Source: an uncultured Prevotellaceae bacterium (lineage in GTDB: Bacteria > Bacteroidota > Bacteroidia > Bacteroidales > Bacteroidaceae). From it: 44,823 nt of DNA. The position numbers and the translations under genes were made by a program. Numbering within the stretch: the first letter of the stretch is position 1; each line of letters opens with the position of its first letter. The stretch spans positions 1 through 44,823 of the forward strand of contig OMXX01000034.1 in assembly GCA_900315105.1 (NCBI GenBank). Direction: 5' to 3'. The notes below the pieces were generated by a model, which did not search any database, had not been told where the DNA came from, and saw only the letters and a program-made list of their open reading frames with translations. Shown one piece after another: positions 1-8,346 of the stretch.

Positions 1-118
1 AAAAGCCCTAACACATGATGTAATGCTTTTGCCCTTTCAGGGCGAACTTACTCTCTCGCTATACCTAGGGCGATGCCCTAGGCTGTTAGCTTGTTGGCCC
101 TTCAGGCCGCATGTCACC
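1..118. repeat. Palindromic GGGCGATGCCC repeat, copy 1 (cut by window edge)
   Basis: Two small palindromes are visible: GCCCTTTCAGGGC near 32-44 and CCTAGGGCGATGCCCTAGG at 64-82, followed by a GGCCCTTCAGGCC-type hairpin. The same order of blocks recurs at 39466-39580 with the loops changed but stems kept. This is REP-like intergenic repeat architecture. No transposase accompanies it here. Confidence 0.7.
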
Positions 119-193
119 TAATTGCGGATAATCATCTTACGGGAAAAAACAGGAAAATGTCCTGCTATTGCACGCTATCTCACGCTAAGTCCT

Positions 194-319
194 AACCGAC
201 AATTCGGGATTTAGTAACTTTGCACTTGAAAAAAAAACAACAAAATACCACACTAAACTACGCTAAACCACATTAAACCGCAACCGACAATTCGAGATTT
301 AGTAACTTTGCACTCGAAA
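194..319 (+). repeat. Direct repeat pair, each with a -7 promoter-like box
   Basis: A 38-nt block occurs at 194-231 and again at 282-319 with two differences. Each contains ATTTAGTAACTTTGCACT, which includes a TAACTTTG box (215-222 and 303-310) matching the Bacteroidetes -7 consensus TAnnTTTG. No good TTTG -33 box sits at the right distance and no gene starts downstream for about 580 nt, so these may be duplicated promoters of an RNA or a relic of a duplicated leader. Confidence 0.6.
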
Positions 320-405
320 GATTGAAACACGCACAGGCTTTCAGCCGACGTTCGTTATCTTTCGAGTGCGAGGTGCAAAGCACGTTGTCACAAGGAAACA
401 GGAAC

Positions 406-486
406 AGACCCTCAAAATCTCCCTGCATAGGGAGACTTCCATCGCCCAAAAGCTTTCCCCCTATGCAGGGGGATCAAGAGGGTCTT
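406..486 (+). repeat. GACCCTC palindromic element, copy A
   Basis: An element of about 80 nt bounded by AGACCCTC and GAGGGTCT, with two inner hairpins: TCTCCC-tgcata-GGGAGA (near 419-435) and CCCCCTATGCAGGGGG (near 457-473). The same element occurs at 32091-32172 and, in opposite orientation, inside the RNA methyltransferase gene at 29482-29561. Confidence 0.85.
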
Positions 487-843
487 AAGTCCCATGTGAT
501 TCCCAAGTGATTCCTATGTGATTCCCATTTCTGATGGGAGGAAAAGGGAGCCGACAACAGAACAACGGAGAATGAAGAAATGCAGGTCACGCTCTTCAAT
601 CAAAGGCCACGAGCGAAGAGAAACTGATTCTGATTCCACCCTTCTGATTCCACCCATTCCCAATCTGTCAACATCATTAAACTCTCAGAGTAACCTCCTG
701 TATGGGGTATTAAGAAATTAATTGATTTGAAATAGTTTTAATCCGCAAGTGCATGATGCAGCACGAAACTGACTATAGATGGGGTCCTTCCTTAACAATC
801 ATAGCAGATTATGCAGGTCCTCAAAAAAAATCGATGAAAATAT

Positions 844-874
844 TTTGAAATATCCCACGTTTGTTGTACCTTTG
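844..874 (+). promoter_or_regulatory. Promoter of the Sel1-repeat gene
   Basis: TTTG at 844-847, a 19-nt spacer, then TACCTTTG at 867-874, an exact match to the Bacteroidetes primary sigma consensus. Transcription would start near 880, giving a 5' leader of about 20 nt before ATG 904. Confidence 0.75.
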
Positions 875-903
875 GCACAAAATTCCAATAACTCAAAAAC
901 CTT

Positions 904-2505
904 ATGAACCAAGATTTACTTGAAAAAGCAATAAGCGGTGATGCAGAATCACAATACCAACTAGCCCTTTGTTATCGTAATGGCGAAGGCGTAGAGCAGT
1001 CGAATGAAGAAGCCGCGAAATGGTATCGTAAGGCGGCAGACCAAGGCCATGCAGAAGCCCAATGCAATCTCGGTTACTGCTATGAAAATGGATATGGCGT
1101 TGAGCAGTCATATGAAGAAGCCGCGAAATGGTATCGTTTTGCAGCTGAGCAAGGCGATTCAATAGCACAATACAATCTTGGCAACTGCTACGAAAATGGA
1201 TATGGCGTCAAGCAGTCATACGAAGAAGCCGTGAAATGGTATCGTCTATCGGCAGAGCAAGGAGATGCAACCGCACAAAACAATCTTGGCTACTGCTATG
1301 CTAATGGCAATGGTGTAGAGCAGTCATACGAAGAAGCCGTAAAATGGTATCAAATGGCAGCAGAACAAGAAGATTCTATAGCCCAAAACAATCTCGGCAA
1401 CTGCTATTATTATGGCGATGGTATTGAGCAGTCATACGAAGAAGCTGCAAAATGGTATCGCAAGGCAGCAGAGCAAGGCTATGCAACCGCTCAATACAAT
1501 CTTGGCTATTGCTATTACGAAGGCAATGGTGTTGAGCAATCGTATGAAGAAGCCGTGAAATGGTATCGCATGGCAGCAGAGCAGGGCTATGCGTCCGCTC
1601 AATACAATCTTGGCTATTGCTATGACAATGGCAATGGTGTTGAGCAATCGTATGAAGAAGCCGTAAAATGGATTCATAAAGCAGCAGAACAAGGAGATGC
1701 TGATGCACAATTTTATCTCGGCTGCCTCTATAACAATGGTGAAGGTGTAGAGCAGTCACATGAAGAAGCCGTAAAATGGTATCGTCTATCGGCAGAACAA
1801 GGAGATGTTGATGCTCAATACAATCTTGGCTACTGCTATGCCAATGGCAATGGTGTTGAGCAATCGTATGAAGATGCCGTGAAATGGTATCGCATGGCAG
1901 CAGAGCAGGGCTATGCGTCCGCTCAATGTAATCTTGGCAACTGTTACGAAAATGGCTATGGCGTCAAGCAGTCATACGAAGAAGCCGTAAAATGGTATCG
2001 TTTAGCAGCTGAGCAAGGTGATTCAATAGCACAATATAATATTGGAAACTGCTATAACAACGGCTATGGGGTAGCTCTGTCCTACGAAGAAGCCGTGAAA
2101 TGGTATCGCATGGCGGCAGACCAAGGCCATGCAGAAGCCCAATGCAATCTCGGCTACTGTTACGAAAATGGCGAAGGCGTAGAGCAGTCGCATGAAGAAG
2201 CCGTGAAATGGTATCAAATGGCAGCAGAACAAGAAGATTCTACAGCCCAAAACAATCTCGGCAACTGCTATTATTATGGCGATGGTATTGAGCAGTCATA
2301 CGAAGAAGCTGTGAAATGGTATCGTAAGGCAGCAGAGCAAGAATACGCCAAAGCCCAATACAATCTTGGCTACTGCTATGCCAATGGCGAAGGCGTAGAG
2401 CAGTCGAATGAAGAAGCCGTGAAATGGTATCGCAAGGCAGCAGAGCAAGGAAATTCCGATGCACAGGAAGCCCTAACAGAGCTTGGATACAATAAAAAAG
2501 AATAA
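904..2505 (+). CDS. Sel1-like repeat protein
   Basis: A 533-residue protein built almost wholly of 14 tandem 36-residue Sel1-like (TPR-related) repeats, each reading roughly A-Q-x-N-L-G-x-C-Y-x-N-G-x-G-V-E-Q-S-x-E-E-A-V-K-W-Y. Such solenoids bind other proteins. There is no signal peptide, so a cytoplasmic scaffold is the default inference; the partner is unknown. The start is fixed by ATG 904 just after a consensus promoter. Repeats are highly alike at DNA level. Blocks recur: the segment with EDSIAQNNLGNCYYYGDG (repeats 4-5) reappears as repeats 12-13, suggesting internal duplication and likely variation in repeat number between strains. The 300 nt after the gene (2506-2805) carry no gene, only AT-rich sequence with a doubled GGTACAATGGTACAATAG-like stretch near 2685-2705. 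Confidence 0.93.
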   Translation: MNQDLLEKAISGDAESQYQLALCYRNGEGVEQSNEEAAKWYRKAADQGHAEAQCNLGYCYENGYGVEQSYEEAAKWYRFAAEQGDSIAQYNLGNCYENGYGVKQSYEEAVKWYRLSAEQGDATAQNNLGYCYANGNGVEQSYEEAVKWYQMAAEQEDSIAQNNLGNCYYYGDGIEQSYEEAAKWYRKAAEQGYATAQYNLGYCYYEGNGVEQSYEEAVKWYRMAAEQGYASAQYNLGYCYDNGNGVEQSYEEAVKWIHKAAEQGDADAQFYLGCLYNNGEGVEQSHEEAVKWYRLSAEQGDVDAQYNLGYCYANGNGVEQSYEDAVKWYRMAAEQGYASAQCNLGNCYENGYGVKQSYEEAVKWYRLAAEQGDSIAQYNIGNCYNNGYGVALSYEEAVKWYRMAADQGHAEAQCNLGYCYENGEGVEQSHEEAVKWYQMAAEQEDSTAQNNLGNCYYYGDGIEQSYEEAVKWYRKAAEQEYAKAQYNLGYCYANGEGVEQSNEEAVKWYRKAAEQGNSDAQEALTELGYNKKE

Positions 2506-2793
2506 ATCCCGGAAATGACAATTCTCAATTCAATATTATATAGTCCGGTAAACGTATGTATCATAAATTCCATCAAGTATATGAATAGAACAAGCCCTTA
2601 TAAGAAAAAACAGGAAAAAGCATAGCCAAATCGAAAAGTATAGAAATAATCTCCCGTGTTTTTGCATGACAACGAGCCTTTTTGGGGTACAATGGTACAA
2701 TAGTACAATAATTTTTAGTAATACCCTATGTATGATTTAGTGATGTTTTTCACTTTTTTTCTTCCTTTTCTGCATTTTTCCGTTTTTTTTTCG

Positions 2794-2801
2794 TAATTTC
2801 G
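2794..2801 (+). promoter_or_regulatory. -7-like box directly before the lipoprotein start
   Basis: TAATTTCG (one change from TAnnTTTG) ends only 4 nt before ATG 2806. If it is the functional -7 box, the transcript would begin at or next to the start codon, making the mRNA leaderless or nearly so. Confidence 0.4.
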
Positions 2802-2805
2802 CACC

Positions 2806-3633
2806 ATGATAAAACGAAAAATAGCATTTTTCATATTGGCACTTTCTGCCTTCGCGTGTAATGTGTTCCTCGTTTCGTGTGACGATGAGGAGGCAAAGGC
2901 ACGCCTGTCGAGGGCGGAGAGGGAGAAGCTTAGAATAGAGGATTCGTTGGCTTTCAAGGTCGGAATACTCCCTACAAGTGACTGTGATATTATCCGAAGG
3001 GCGGATTCCTTGGGAATATTCGACTCGCTTGGGGTGGATGTGCATATACGGCATTATAACGCCCTTTCCGAGTGCCGAATAGCTTTGATGAAGAATATTG
3101 TGGAATGTGCTGTTGTTGACAGCGCGTTGGCCGATGTTCTGAGGGATAAGGATTCCGTTGCCCTGACTCTCGGTCCTGCCACTACATTGTCGTGGAAGAT
3201 GCTTACTTCGACGAAATCACGTATAGTGAGGACGGAGCAGCTTGTTGACAAGATTATTGCTGCTGACAGTCACGGATATACACGCAAGTATGCAGAACTG
3301 GTTACGGACAGTCTTATGAAAAAACAAAAGAATGTCTATATCATTCAATGTGAGGACGTTAATGTCCGCACGAAGATGCTTACTACCGGTAATGTGGATG
3401 CTGCTTTCCTTCCAGAGCCTTTTGCCACAACTGCCATAAAGTCAGGTGCAAAGGTGCTTCGGGATTATTCCTCTCAGACAAAAGGTGTCTTCGCCTTTAG
3501 GAAGAAGGCTTTGGCGGATAAGAGGATAAAGAAACAGCAGGAATTATTCCTGAAAGGATTGGAGATAGCAAAAAAGGCCTCTCCCCCCGCCCTCTCCCGT
3601 AGAGAGGGAGCCGGAGCGCCCAAAGCCAATTGA
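2806..3633 (+). CDS. Solute-binding-type lipoprotein, C-terminus replaced by repeat sequence
   Basis: 275 residues. A lipoprotein signal peptide ends in the lipobox LVSC (Cys25), so the protein should be lipid-anchored. The body resembles NMT1/ABC-type periplasmic solute-binding proteins of Bacteroidales: KVGILPTSDCDII near 52-64, a central lobe, and NVDAAFLPEPFA near 195-206, the usual ligand-lobe turn. The ligand is unknown and no permease or ATPase gene lies nearby. The end is odd: after QQELFLKGLEIAKK the last ~17 residues (SPPALSRREGAGAPKAN) are translated from a palindromic repeat (3577-3625). Family members as I remember them run some 50 residues further, so this copy looks truncated by repeat invasion. 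It may be non-functional or tolerate the loss. Confidence 0.7.
   Translation: MIKRKIAFFILALSAFACNVFLVSCDDEEAKARLSRAEREKLRIEDSLAFKVGILPTSDCDIIRRADSLGIFDSLGVDVHIRHYNALSECRIALMKNIVECAVVDSALADVLRDKDSVALTLGPATTLSWKMLTSTKSRIVRTEQLVDKIIAADSHGYTRKYAELVTDSLMKKQKNVYIIQCEDVNVRTKMLTTGNVDAAFLPEPFATTAIKSGAKVLRDYSSQTKGVFAFRKKALADKRIKKQQELFLKGLEIAKKASPPALSRREGAGAPKAN
3577..3625 (-). repeat. GACCCTC-family element, partial copy D
   Basis: Read on the minus strand, this matches the right half of copy C (32091-32172): a GCGCTCCGGCTC block followed by a C-rich/G-rich hairpin. It forms the 3' end of the lipoprotein gene and supplies its stop-proximal codons. Confidence 0.6.
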
Positions 3634-3694
3634 CTTGCTTTAGCTTGATGAGCTTTAGCGAAAAACTTGCTTTAGCTTGATGAGCTTTAGCGAA
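3633..3694 (+). repeat. Tandem pair of a 30-nt GCTTTAGCTTGATGAGC repeat
   Basis: Two copies (3633-3662 and 3665-3694) of a 30-nt unit starting ACTTGCTTTAGC and ending TTTAGCGAA. Related single copies occur at 40088-40117, 42339-42366 and 42596-42624. Function unknown; it follows directly on the repeat-truncated lipoprotein gene. Confidence 0.75.
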
Positions 3695-3795
3695 TAAATT
3701 AGAAATTAAATTAATAGAAAAATTTGTATTGATACGCTTTTTGCGATTATACTATCAAACATCCTTCCCTTTGGGAAGGCTTGGTTAGGCTTCTT

Positions 3796-5901
3796 ATGCT
3801 AAGTGCTTTTTTACAGGACAAACTCGGTTTGGGACTTGCTATCCTGAAACCACACGTTGAGAGACTCGCAAGCATGGATATTTCCTCCCGTTATGAGTCT
3901 CTTACACAGGATTATGCCTATATGCTCCGTTTCATGACGGAGGGGTATAAGGATCCGCAGCGCGAAAAACTGTATGGCGAGATGCTTGCCAAAGGCTATC
4001 ATATTGCCTCTGATGTAAAGAGATTGCTGAGGATTATAAATGATACGGCACTTGTTAGCTTACAGAAAACGGTTGCTGCCGATGATAATAGTGCCAGTAG
4101 CTTGATTGAGGCTCTCAGGGATGAGAGTCTTGATGCAAAGGCGCATTATGAGGTGCTGAACAGGGCGTTTGTTTCTATATTCCTTTCATCGGATTGGCGT
4201 GAGCAGGAACAGCGACTATGGACGGCTTATCTGATTTCTACAGAAGTGAAATCGGCTGATGCTCAGGTTATTGTCTCTGCCATAATGCTTGGTTGTATGC
4301 TCGGGTATTGCGTGGAGAAATACAAGACGCTTTGCTATGTGTATATGACGAGCGAGGATATGTATGTTCGTCAGCGTGCATTTGTGGGGTGGGTGCTTTG
4401 CTATCAGATGAGCAACAGGCTTATGAAGCATGATGCCGAGACGCAGAATATGCTCGTGGAGCAGATGCTTGAGGACGATAACACGTGTTCGGAACTCGTG
4501 GAGATGATTATGCAAGTGGTTATCTGTACTGAGGCAGAGAAGGATAATAAGGTGATACAGAAGGAGATAATGCCTGATATTCTCAAGGGGAACCATTTCA
4601 AGTTCTCTCCGAAGGACGGATTAGTGGAGAAGGACGAAACGCTCGACGATATTCTTAATCCGGGAGAGTCGGAACTTGCTATGGAGAAGATGGAGCAGGG
4701 AATAAAGAGAATGTCGAATATGCAGAAGGCAGGTGTGGATATCTTCTATGCAGGCTTTAGCCAGATGAAGCGTTATCCTTTCTTCTATAAACTGGTAAAC
4801 TGGTTCATGCCTTTTGATATCAAGCATCCGGATCTGGGCGAGACAATACTGAATGACGAGGGGCTGCAGTCGATAGCAAAGGTATTTACTGTTCCTACGC
4901 TATGCAGTTCCGACAAATATTCTTTCCTTTTTGCCTTGAAGAGCGTGTTGCCAACGTTGCCCGAGGATATACGTAAGGCGATGGCTGGCGGTGAGATGGC
5001 TATTGTAGGCATGGGGAATATTGATAATACGATAACTGAGGAGTCGGCATACGTGCGTAGGATGTATCTGCAGGATCTATACCGTTTCTTCAAACTAAGT
5101 CCACAGGTGAAGATGCCGAATGTGTTTGTCGAGACCTCTTGGATGCGAGGATTGGCAGACAAGCCTCAGTTGAAGGGGCGTTGCGTGGAATTGGCAAAGT
5201 TCCTTCTCAGGCATGACAAACCGACTATTGCATCGGAAGTGGCACTTAAAGCTGAGGAATCGGAAGAGCGCAGTCTTGTATTGGCTACCGTTGCCGAGAA
5301 AAAGGGAGAGAATCCGTTGGAACATTACAAAAACGTTCTGGCAACGAATGGGGATTCTGTTCCTGCTATAAAAGGCATAGCCCGCTATTATCTGCAGAAC
5401 GGAAACGGGGAGGCTTTGCCGTATTGCCAGAGGCTTTGTGAGCTCTGTCCGGACGTGTTTGCATATGAACTGAACAGGCTTCATGCCTTTGTGCTTGCGG
5501 GCAAGGTAGAAGAGAATTTGAACGACTTCTATCGCCTTGATTTTGAGCATCCTGACGACCCTAAGGTAAAGCGTTTGATTGCCTGGGCGTTGCTTTGTCT
5601 TGGACGTTATGAAAAAGCCGAGGAGCTTTATCTCAGAATCCTTGAGGGTAAATGGGGTGAGACCTCGAAAAACGATTTCCTCTGCATGATAGACCTGTAT
5701 TTCTTCTCAGGAAACATGAGGAAATGCGTAGAGGCGTGTCTTAATTTTATTGATGCCTATCCGTTCAAGGGCAGCGTGATTATGGACAAATGGAATGAGT
5801 TGTATTCCGTTCTGAGTGAAGAGTTCAAGTTGCTTGAGATGTATCATAATTACTCTCCTTCCGATGTGTCGCTTCTTGTTGATGCCGTGCTTGGGGAGTA
5901 A
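3796..5901 (+). CDS. Large helical TPR-like protein, function unknown
   Basis: 701 residues from ATG 3796; an in-frame TTG at 3781 lies inside a CCTTCCCTTTGGGAAGG repeat and is a poorer start. No signal peptide is visible, so it is probably cytoplasmic. The N-terminal half is helical without a motif I recognise. The C-terminal third (about 480-690) has the alternation of TPR-like helix pairs, for example NGNGEALPYCQRLCELCP, LCLGRYEKAEELYLRILEG and FFSGNMRKCVEACLNFIDAYP. Long conserved-looking proteins of this kind occur in Bacteroidales but I cannot name a function. It follows the lipoprotein gene by 160 nt of repeats. The repeats make a shared operon uncertain. Its end converges on tex across a palindrome. 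Confidence 0.75.
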   Translation: MLSAFLQDKLGLGLAILKPHVERLASMDISSRYESLTQDYAYMLRFMTEGYKDPQREKLYGEMLAKGYHIASDVKRLLRIINDTALVSLQKTVAADDNSASSLIEALRDESLDAKAHYEVLNRAFVSIFLSSDWREQEQRLWTAYLISTEVKSADAQVIVSAIMLGCMLGYCVEKYKTLCYVYMTSEDMYVRQRAFVGWVLCYQMSNRLMKHDAETQNMLVEQMLEDDNTCSELVEMIMQVVICTEAEKDNKVIQKEIMPDILKGNHFKFSPKDGLVEKDETLDDILNPGESELAMEKMEQGIKRMSNMQKAGVDIFYAGFSQMKRYPFFYKLVNWFMPFDIKHPDLGETILNDEGLQSIAKVFTVPTLCSSDKYSFLFALKSVLPTLPEDIRKAMAGGEMAIVGMGNIDNTITEESAYVRRMYLQDLYRFFKLSPQVKMPNVFVETSWMRGLADKPQLKGRCVELAKFLLRHDKPTIASEVALKAEESEERSLVLATVAEKKGENPLEHYKNVLATNGDSVPAIKGIARYYLQNGNGEALPYCQRLCELCPDVFAYELNRLHAFVLAGKVEENLNDFYRLDFEHPDDPKVKRLIAWALLCLGRYEKAEELYLRILEGKWGETSKNDFLCMIDLYFFSGNMRKCVEACLNFIDAYPFKGSVIMDKWNELYSVLSEEFKLLEMYHNYSPSDVSLLVDAVLGE

Positions 5902-5940
5902 CGTCAGAATATTCGGAAAATAAATTTCTTTTTGGAAAAT

Positions 5941-6004
5941 AAATTAACGTGAGTTCGATGACTTGCTGCTTGTCCGCATTAAGTCGTCGAGCTCACGTTA
6001 ATTT
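5941..6004. terminator. Palindrome at convergent gene ends (ACGTGAGTTCGA family, copy 1)
   Basis: Arms of 24 nt (5941-5964 and 5981-6004, two mismatches) around a 16-nt loop; the core is AACGTGAGTTCGATGACTT. It lies between the converging ends of the TPR-like gene and tex and probably ends transcripts from both sides. A relative is at 20881-20934. The next 60 nt hold repeated TTTACTGA/TTTACTTTC blocks shared with the repeat-rich right end. Confidence 0.6.
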
Positions 6005-6065
6005 ACTGAATTAATTTACTGATAATTTACTTTCTAAATCTCCGCGCATGCGAGCCTTTCTTTGT

Positions 6066-8192
6066 TTATATGCCTTTGAGCGATAATCCGATGCGGTTAC
6101 GCTTTCTGTCAACCTCTACTACGCGCACCTTTACGTGCTGATGAAGGTGGAGCACTTCTGATGGGTCGGAGATGTACTTATCCGCCATTTGTGAGATATG
6201 GATAAGCCCATCCTGATGCACACCTATATCTACGAAAGCACCGAATTTCGTGAGATTTGTTACAATACCAGGAAGAACCATACCAGAAATAAGATCGTCA
6301 GGAGTATGTACGTTAGGATCAAACTCGAAGGTCTCGATCTCCGCACGAGGATCACGTCCGGGCTTCTCTAATTCGTTCATGATATCCGTTAGGGTAGGGA
6401 TGCCCACTTCCTCCGTGACGTATTTCTTAATGTCGATAGCCTTACGCTTCTCGGCAGAAGACATCAGTTCCTTGACCGTACAGCCACTATCCTTTGCCAT
6501 TTTCTCTACGATGGCATAGCTCTCAGGATGAACAGCACTTCCGTCGAGAGGGTTCTTGGCATTATGGATGCGAAGGAATCCGGCACATTGCTGATAGGCA
6601 GAAGGTCCGAGACGAGGCACTTTCTTCAGTTGGGTGCGAGAGGTGAAGGCTCCGTTCTCCTTGCGGTAATCCACGATGTTCTTTGCAAGGGTGGGGCCGA
6701 GTCCGCTGACGTATGTGAGGAGGTGGATACTTGCTGTGTTGAGGTCAACGCCTACGGAGTTCACACAACTCTCCACCGTACGGTCAAGTGAAGCCTTGAG
6801 CTGTGTCTGATCCACATCGTGCTGATACTGACCAACGCCAATGCTCTTAGGGTCAATCTTTACGAGTTCGGCAAGAGGGTCCATGAGTCTTCTTCCGATG
6901 CTAACAGCACCACGTACCGTTACATCCTCATCAGGGAACTCATCACGTGCAGCCTTTGAGGCGCTATATACGGAGGCACCATCCTCGCTTACAACATAGT
7001 GAGGAATGTCGAGACCTGAACGTTTCACGATTTCGGTAGTCTCTCGTGAGGCTGTACCATTACCTATGGCAATAGCCTCTGCAGCATATTTCTTTGCTAT
7101 GCTTGCGAATTTCTGGGCAGCACGCTCGCTGTTGCCCTGAGAGCCTACAGCCATAACGACATCGTGATATAGAAGGTTGCCCTGAGCATCAAGGCATACC
7201 ACCTTACATCCTGTTCGGATTCCCGGGTCAATACCCATCACACGTTTTTGGCCGAGTGGGGCGGCAAGTAGGAGTTGGCGCAGGTTTTCAGCAAACACAC
7301 CTATAGCCTCTTCATCAGCCTTGAGCTTGGAACTTGCAGCAAATTCATTCTCTATGCTTGGGCATAGAAGGCGTTTGTAGGCATCCTCGCAAGCCTCTTC
7401 AACAAGAGATTGGCAACGTCCGCGCCCATGAACGTATTGGCGTTGTAAACGGCTTATAGCCTCGTCATCGTCAACGTTGATGCTTATGCGGAGAATACCT
7501 TCAGCCTCGCCACGACGCATGGCGAGAAGTCTATTGCCTGTACAACGGCGAAGAGGCTCTTCGAAGTCGAAATAATCAGAGTATTTTGCTGCTTCGTCAG
7601 AGTCTTGTTTGGCCTTCACCACCTTGGATGTTATATAGGCTTCACGACGGAATGTGTTACGAAGGCGGTTACGGGTGTCCTCATCTTCACTTATTGTCTC
7701 GGCGATGATGTCTTGGGCACCTTTTATAGCTGTTTCGGCATCCTTCACACCTTCATTTACGAAACGCTTTGCGAGCTGTTCCGGATTCTGCTCACGTTGA
7801 AGGAGAATGGTAGTTGCAAGAGGTTCAAGACCAAGTTCACGAGTTACCTGAGCACGAGTGCGACGTTTTGGCTTATATGGAAGGTAGATGTCCTCAAGTT
7901 CGGTATTATCCTAGCAATCGTCAATACGTTGTTGGAGTTCTTTAGTCATCTTACCTAATTCGTTGATAGTCTTCGTTATAGTCTCTTTACGCTTGATGAG
8001 TTCTTTCATCTTGTCATAGAGTTGTGAGATGTTGCCGATTTGAACTTCGTCAAGTCCGCCGGTCTTCTCTTTGCGATAACGTGAGATGAATGGAATTGTA
8101 CATCCCTCATCAAGCAATGAGAGAGTATTTTCAACTGCCTTTACAGCAAGCTGTAATTGCTTGGCGATGAAAGATTTGATGTCTGTTGTCAT
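6066..8192 (-). pseudogene. tex: tex, S1 RNA-binding transcription accessory protein, interrupted by an in-frame amber codon
   Basis: The frame gives a complete Tex protein of about 708 residues apart from one TAG at 7913-7911 (codon 94). Before it lies the N-terminal helical region from ATG 8192 (MTTDIKSFIAKQL, then CTIPFISRYRKEKTGGLDE). After it the same frame continues with DNTELEDIYLPYKPKRRT, the Tex signature. Relatives as I recall read C-W-D here, so TGG to TAG is the simplest change. Further on are the YqgF/RNase H-like domain (GIDPGIRTGCKV), the HhH pair (VSGLGPTLAKNIVDY) and the C-terminal S1 domain (GIVTNLTKFGAFVDIGVHQDG). Tex acts in transcription and RNA handling in the cytoplasm. 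Nothing else is decayed, so this may be a recent mutation, a sequencing error or a suppressed codon. Confidence 0.85.
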
Positions 8193-8346
8193 GTGTATAT
8201 AAACTTTTTTGACTTTTTTGTGGTCGTAATGCAAAAAAACGGTTGAAAAATTCTTTTTTAAGAATTCTTTTCGTTAAATTTGCATCGAAGTAACTAAATG
8301 AATGCAAAGGTAAGAAAATTATTTGACAATTCAAAATTGATGAGCT

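Larger units (their letters stand above)
1..903. other. Gene-free repeat-bearing region
   Basis: I see no convincing gene in these 900 bases. Open frames exist here but are translated repeats without a start context or recognisable protein. The stretch holds a palindromic repeat at the window edge (1-118), a pair of promoter-like direct repeats (194-319), one copy of the GACCCTC palindromic element (406-486) and, at its right end, the promoter of the Sel1 gene. Between about 490 and 840 I see only AT-rich sequence with a few short direct repeats such as the doubled TGATTCC motif near 497-525. Confidence 0.75.

Noticed and set aside
322..721. Two open frames after the direct repeats
   Set aside because: They translate repeat sequence, lack ribosome sites and have no protein-like composition; copy A explains most of the first.
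902..2576. Several minus-strand frames opposite the Sel1 gene
   Set aside because: They are antisense shadows of the 108-nt repeats; the plus-strand gene has a promoter and a real domain.
3781..3795. TTG start for the TPR-like gene
   Set aside because: It lies in a CCTTCCCTTTGGGAAGG repeat; ATG 3796 is the simpler start.
7904..7920. TAG as a sense codon in this organism
   Set aside because: TAG ends other intact genes in the window, so tex is an isolated event.
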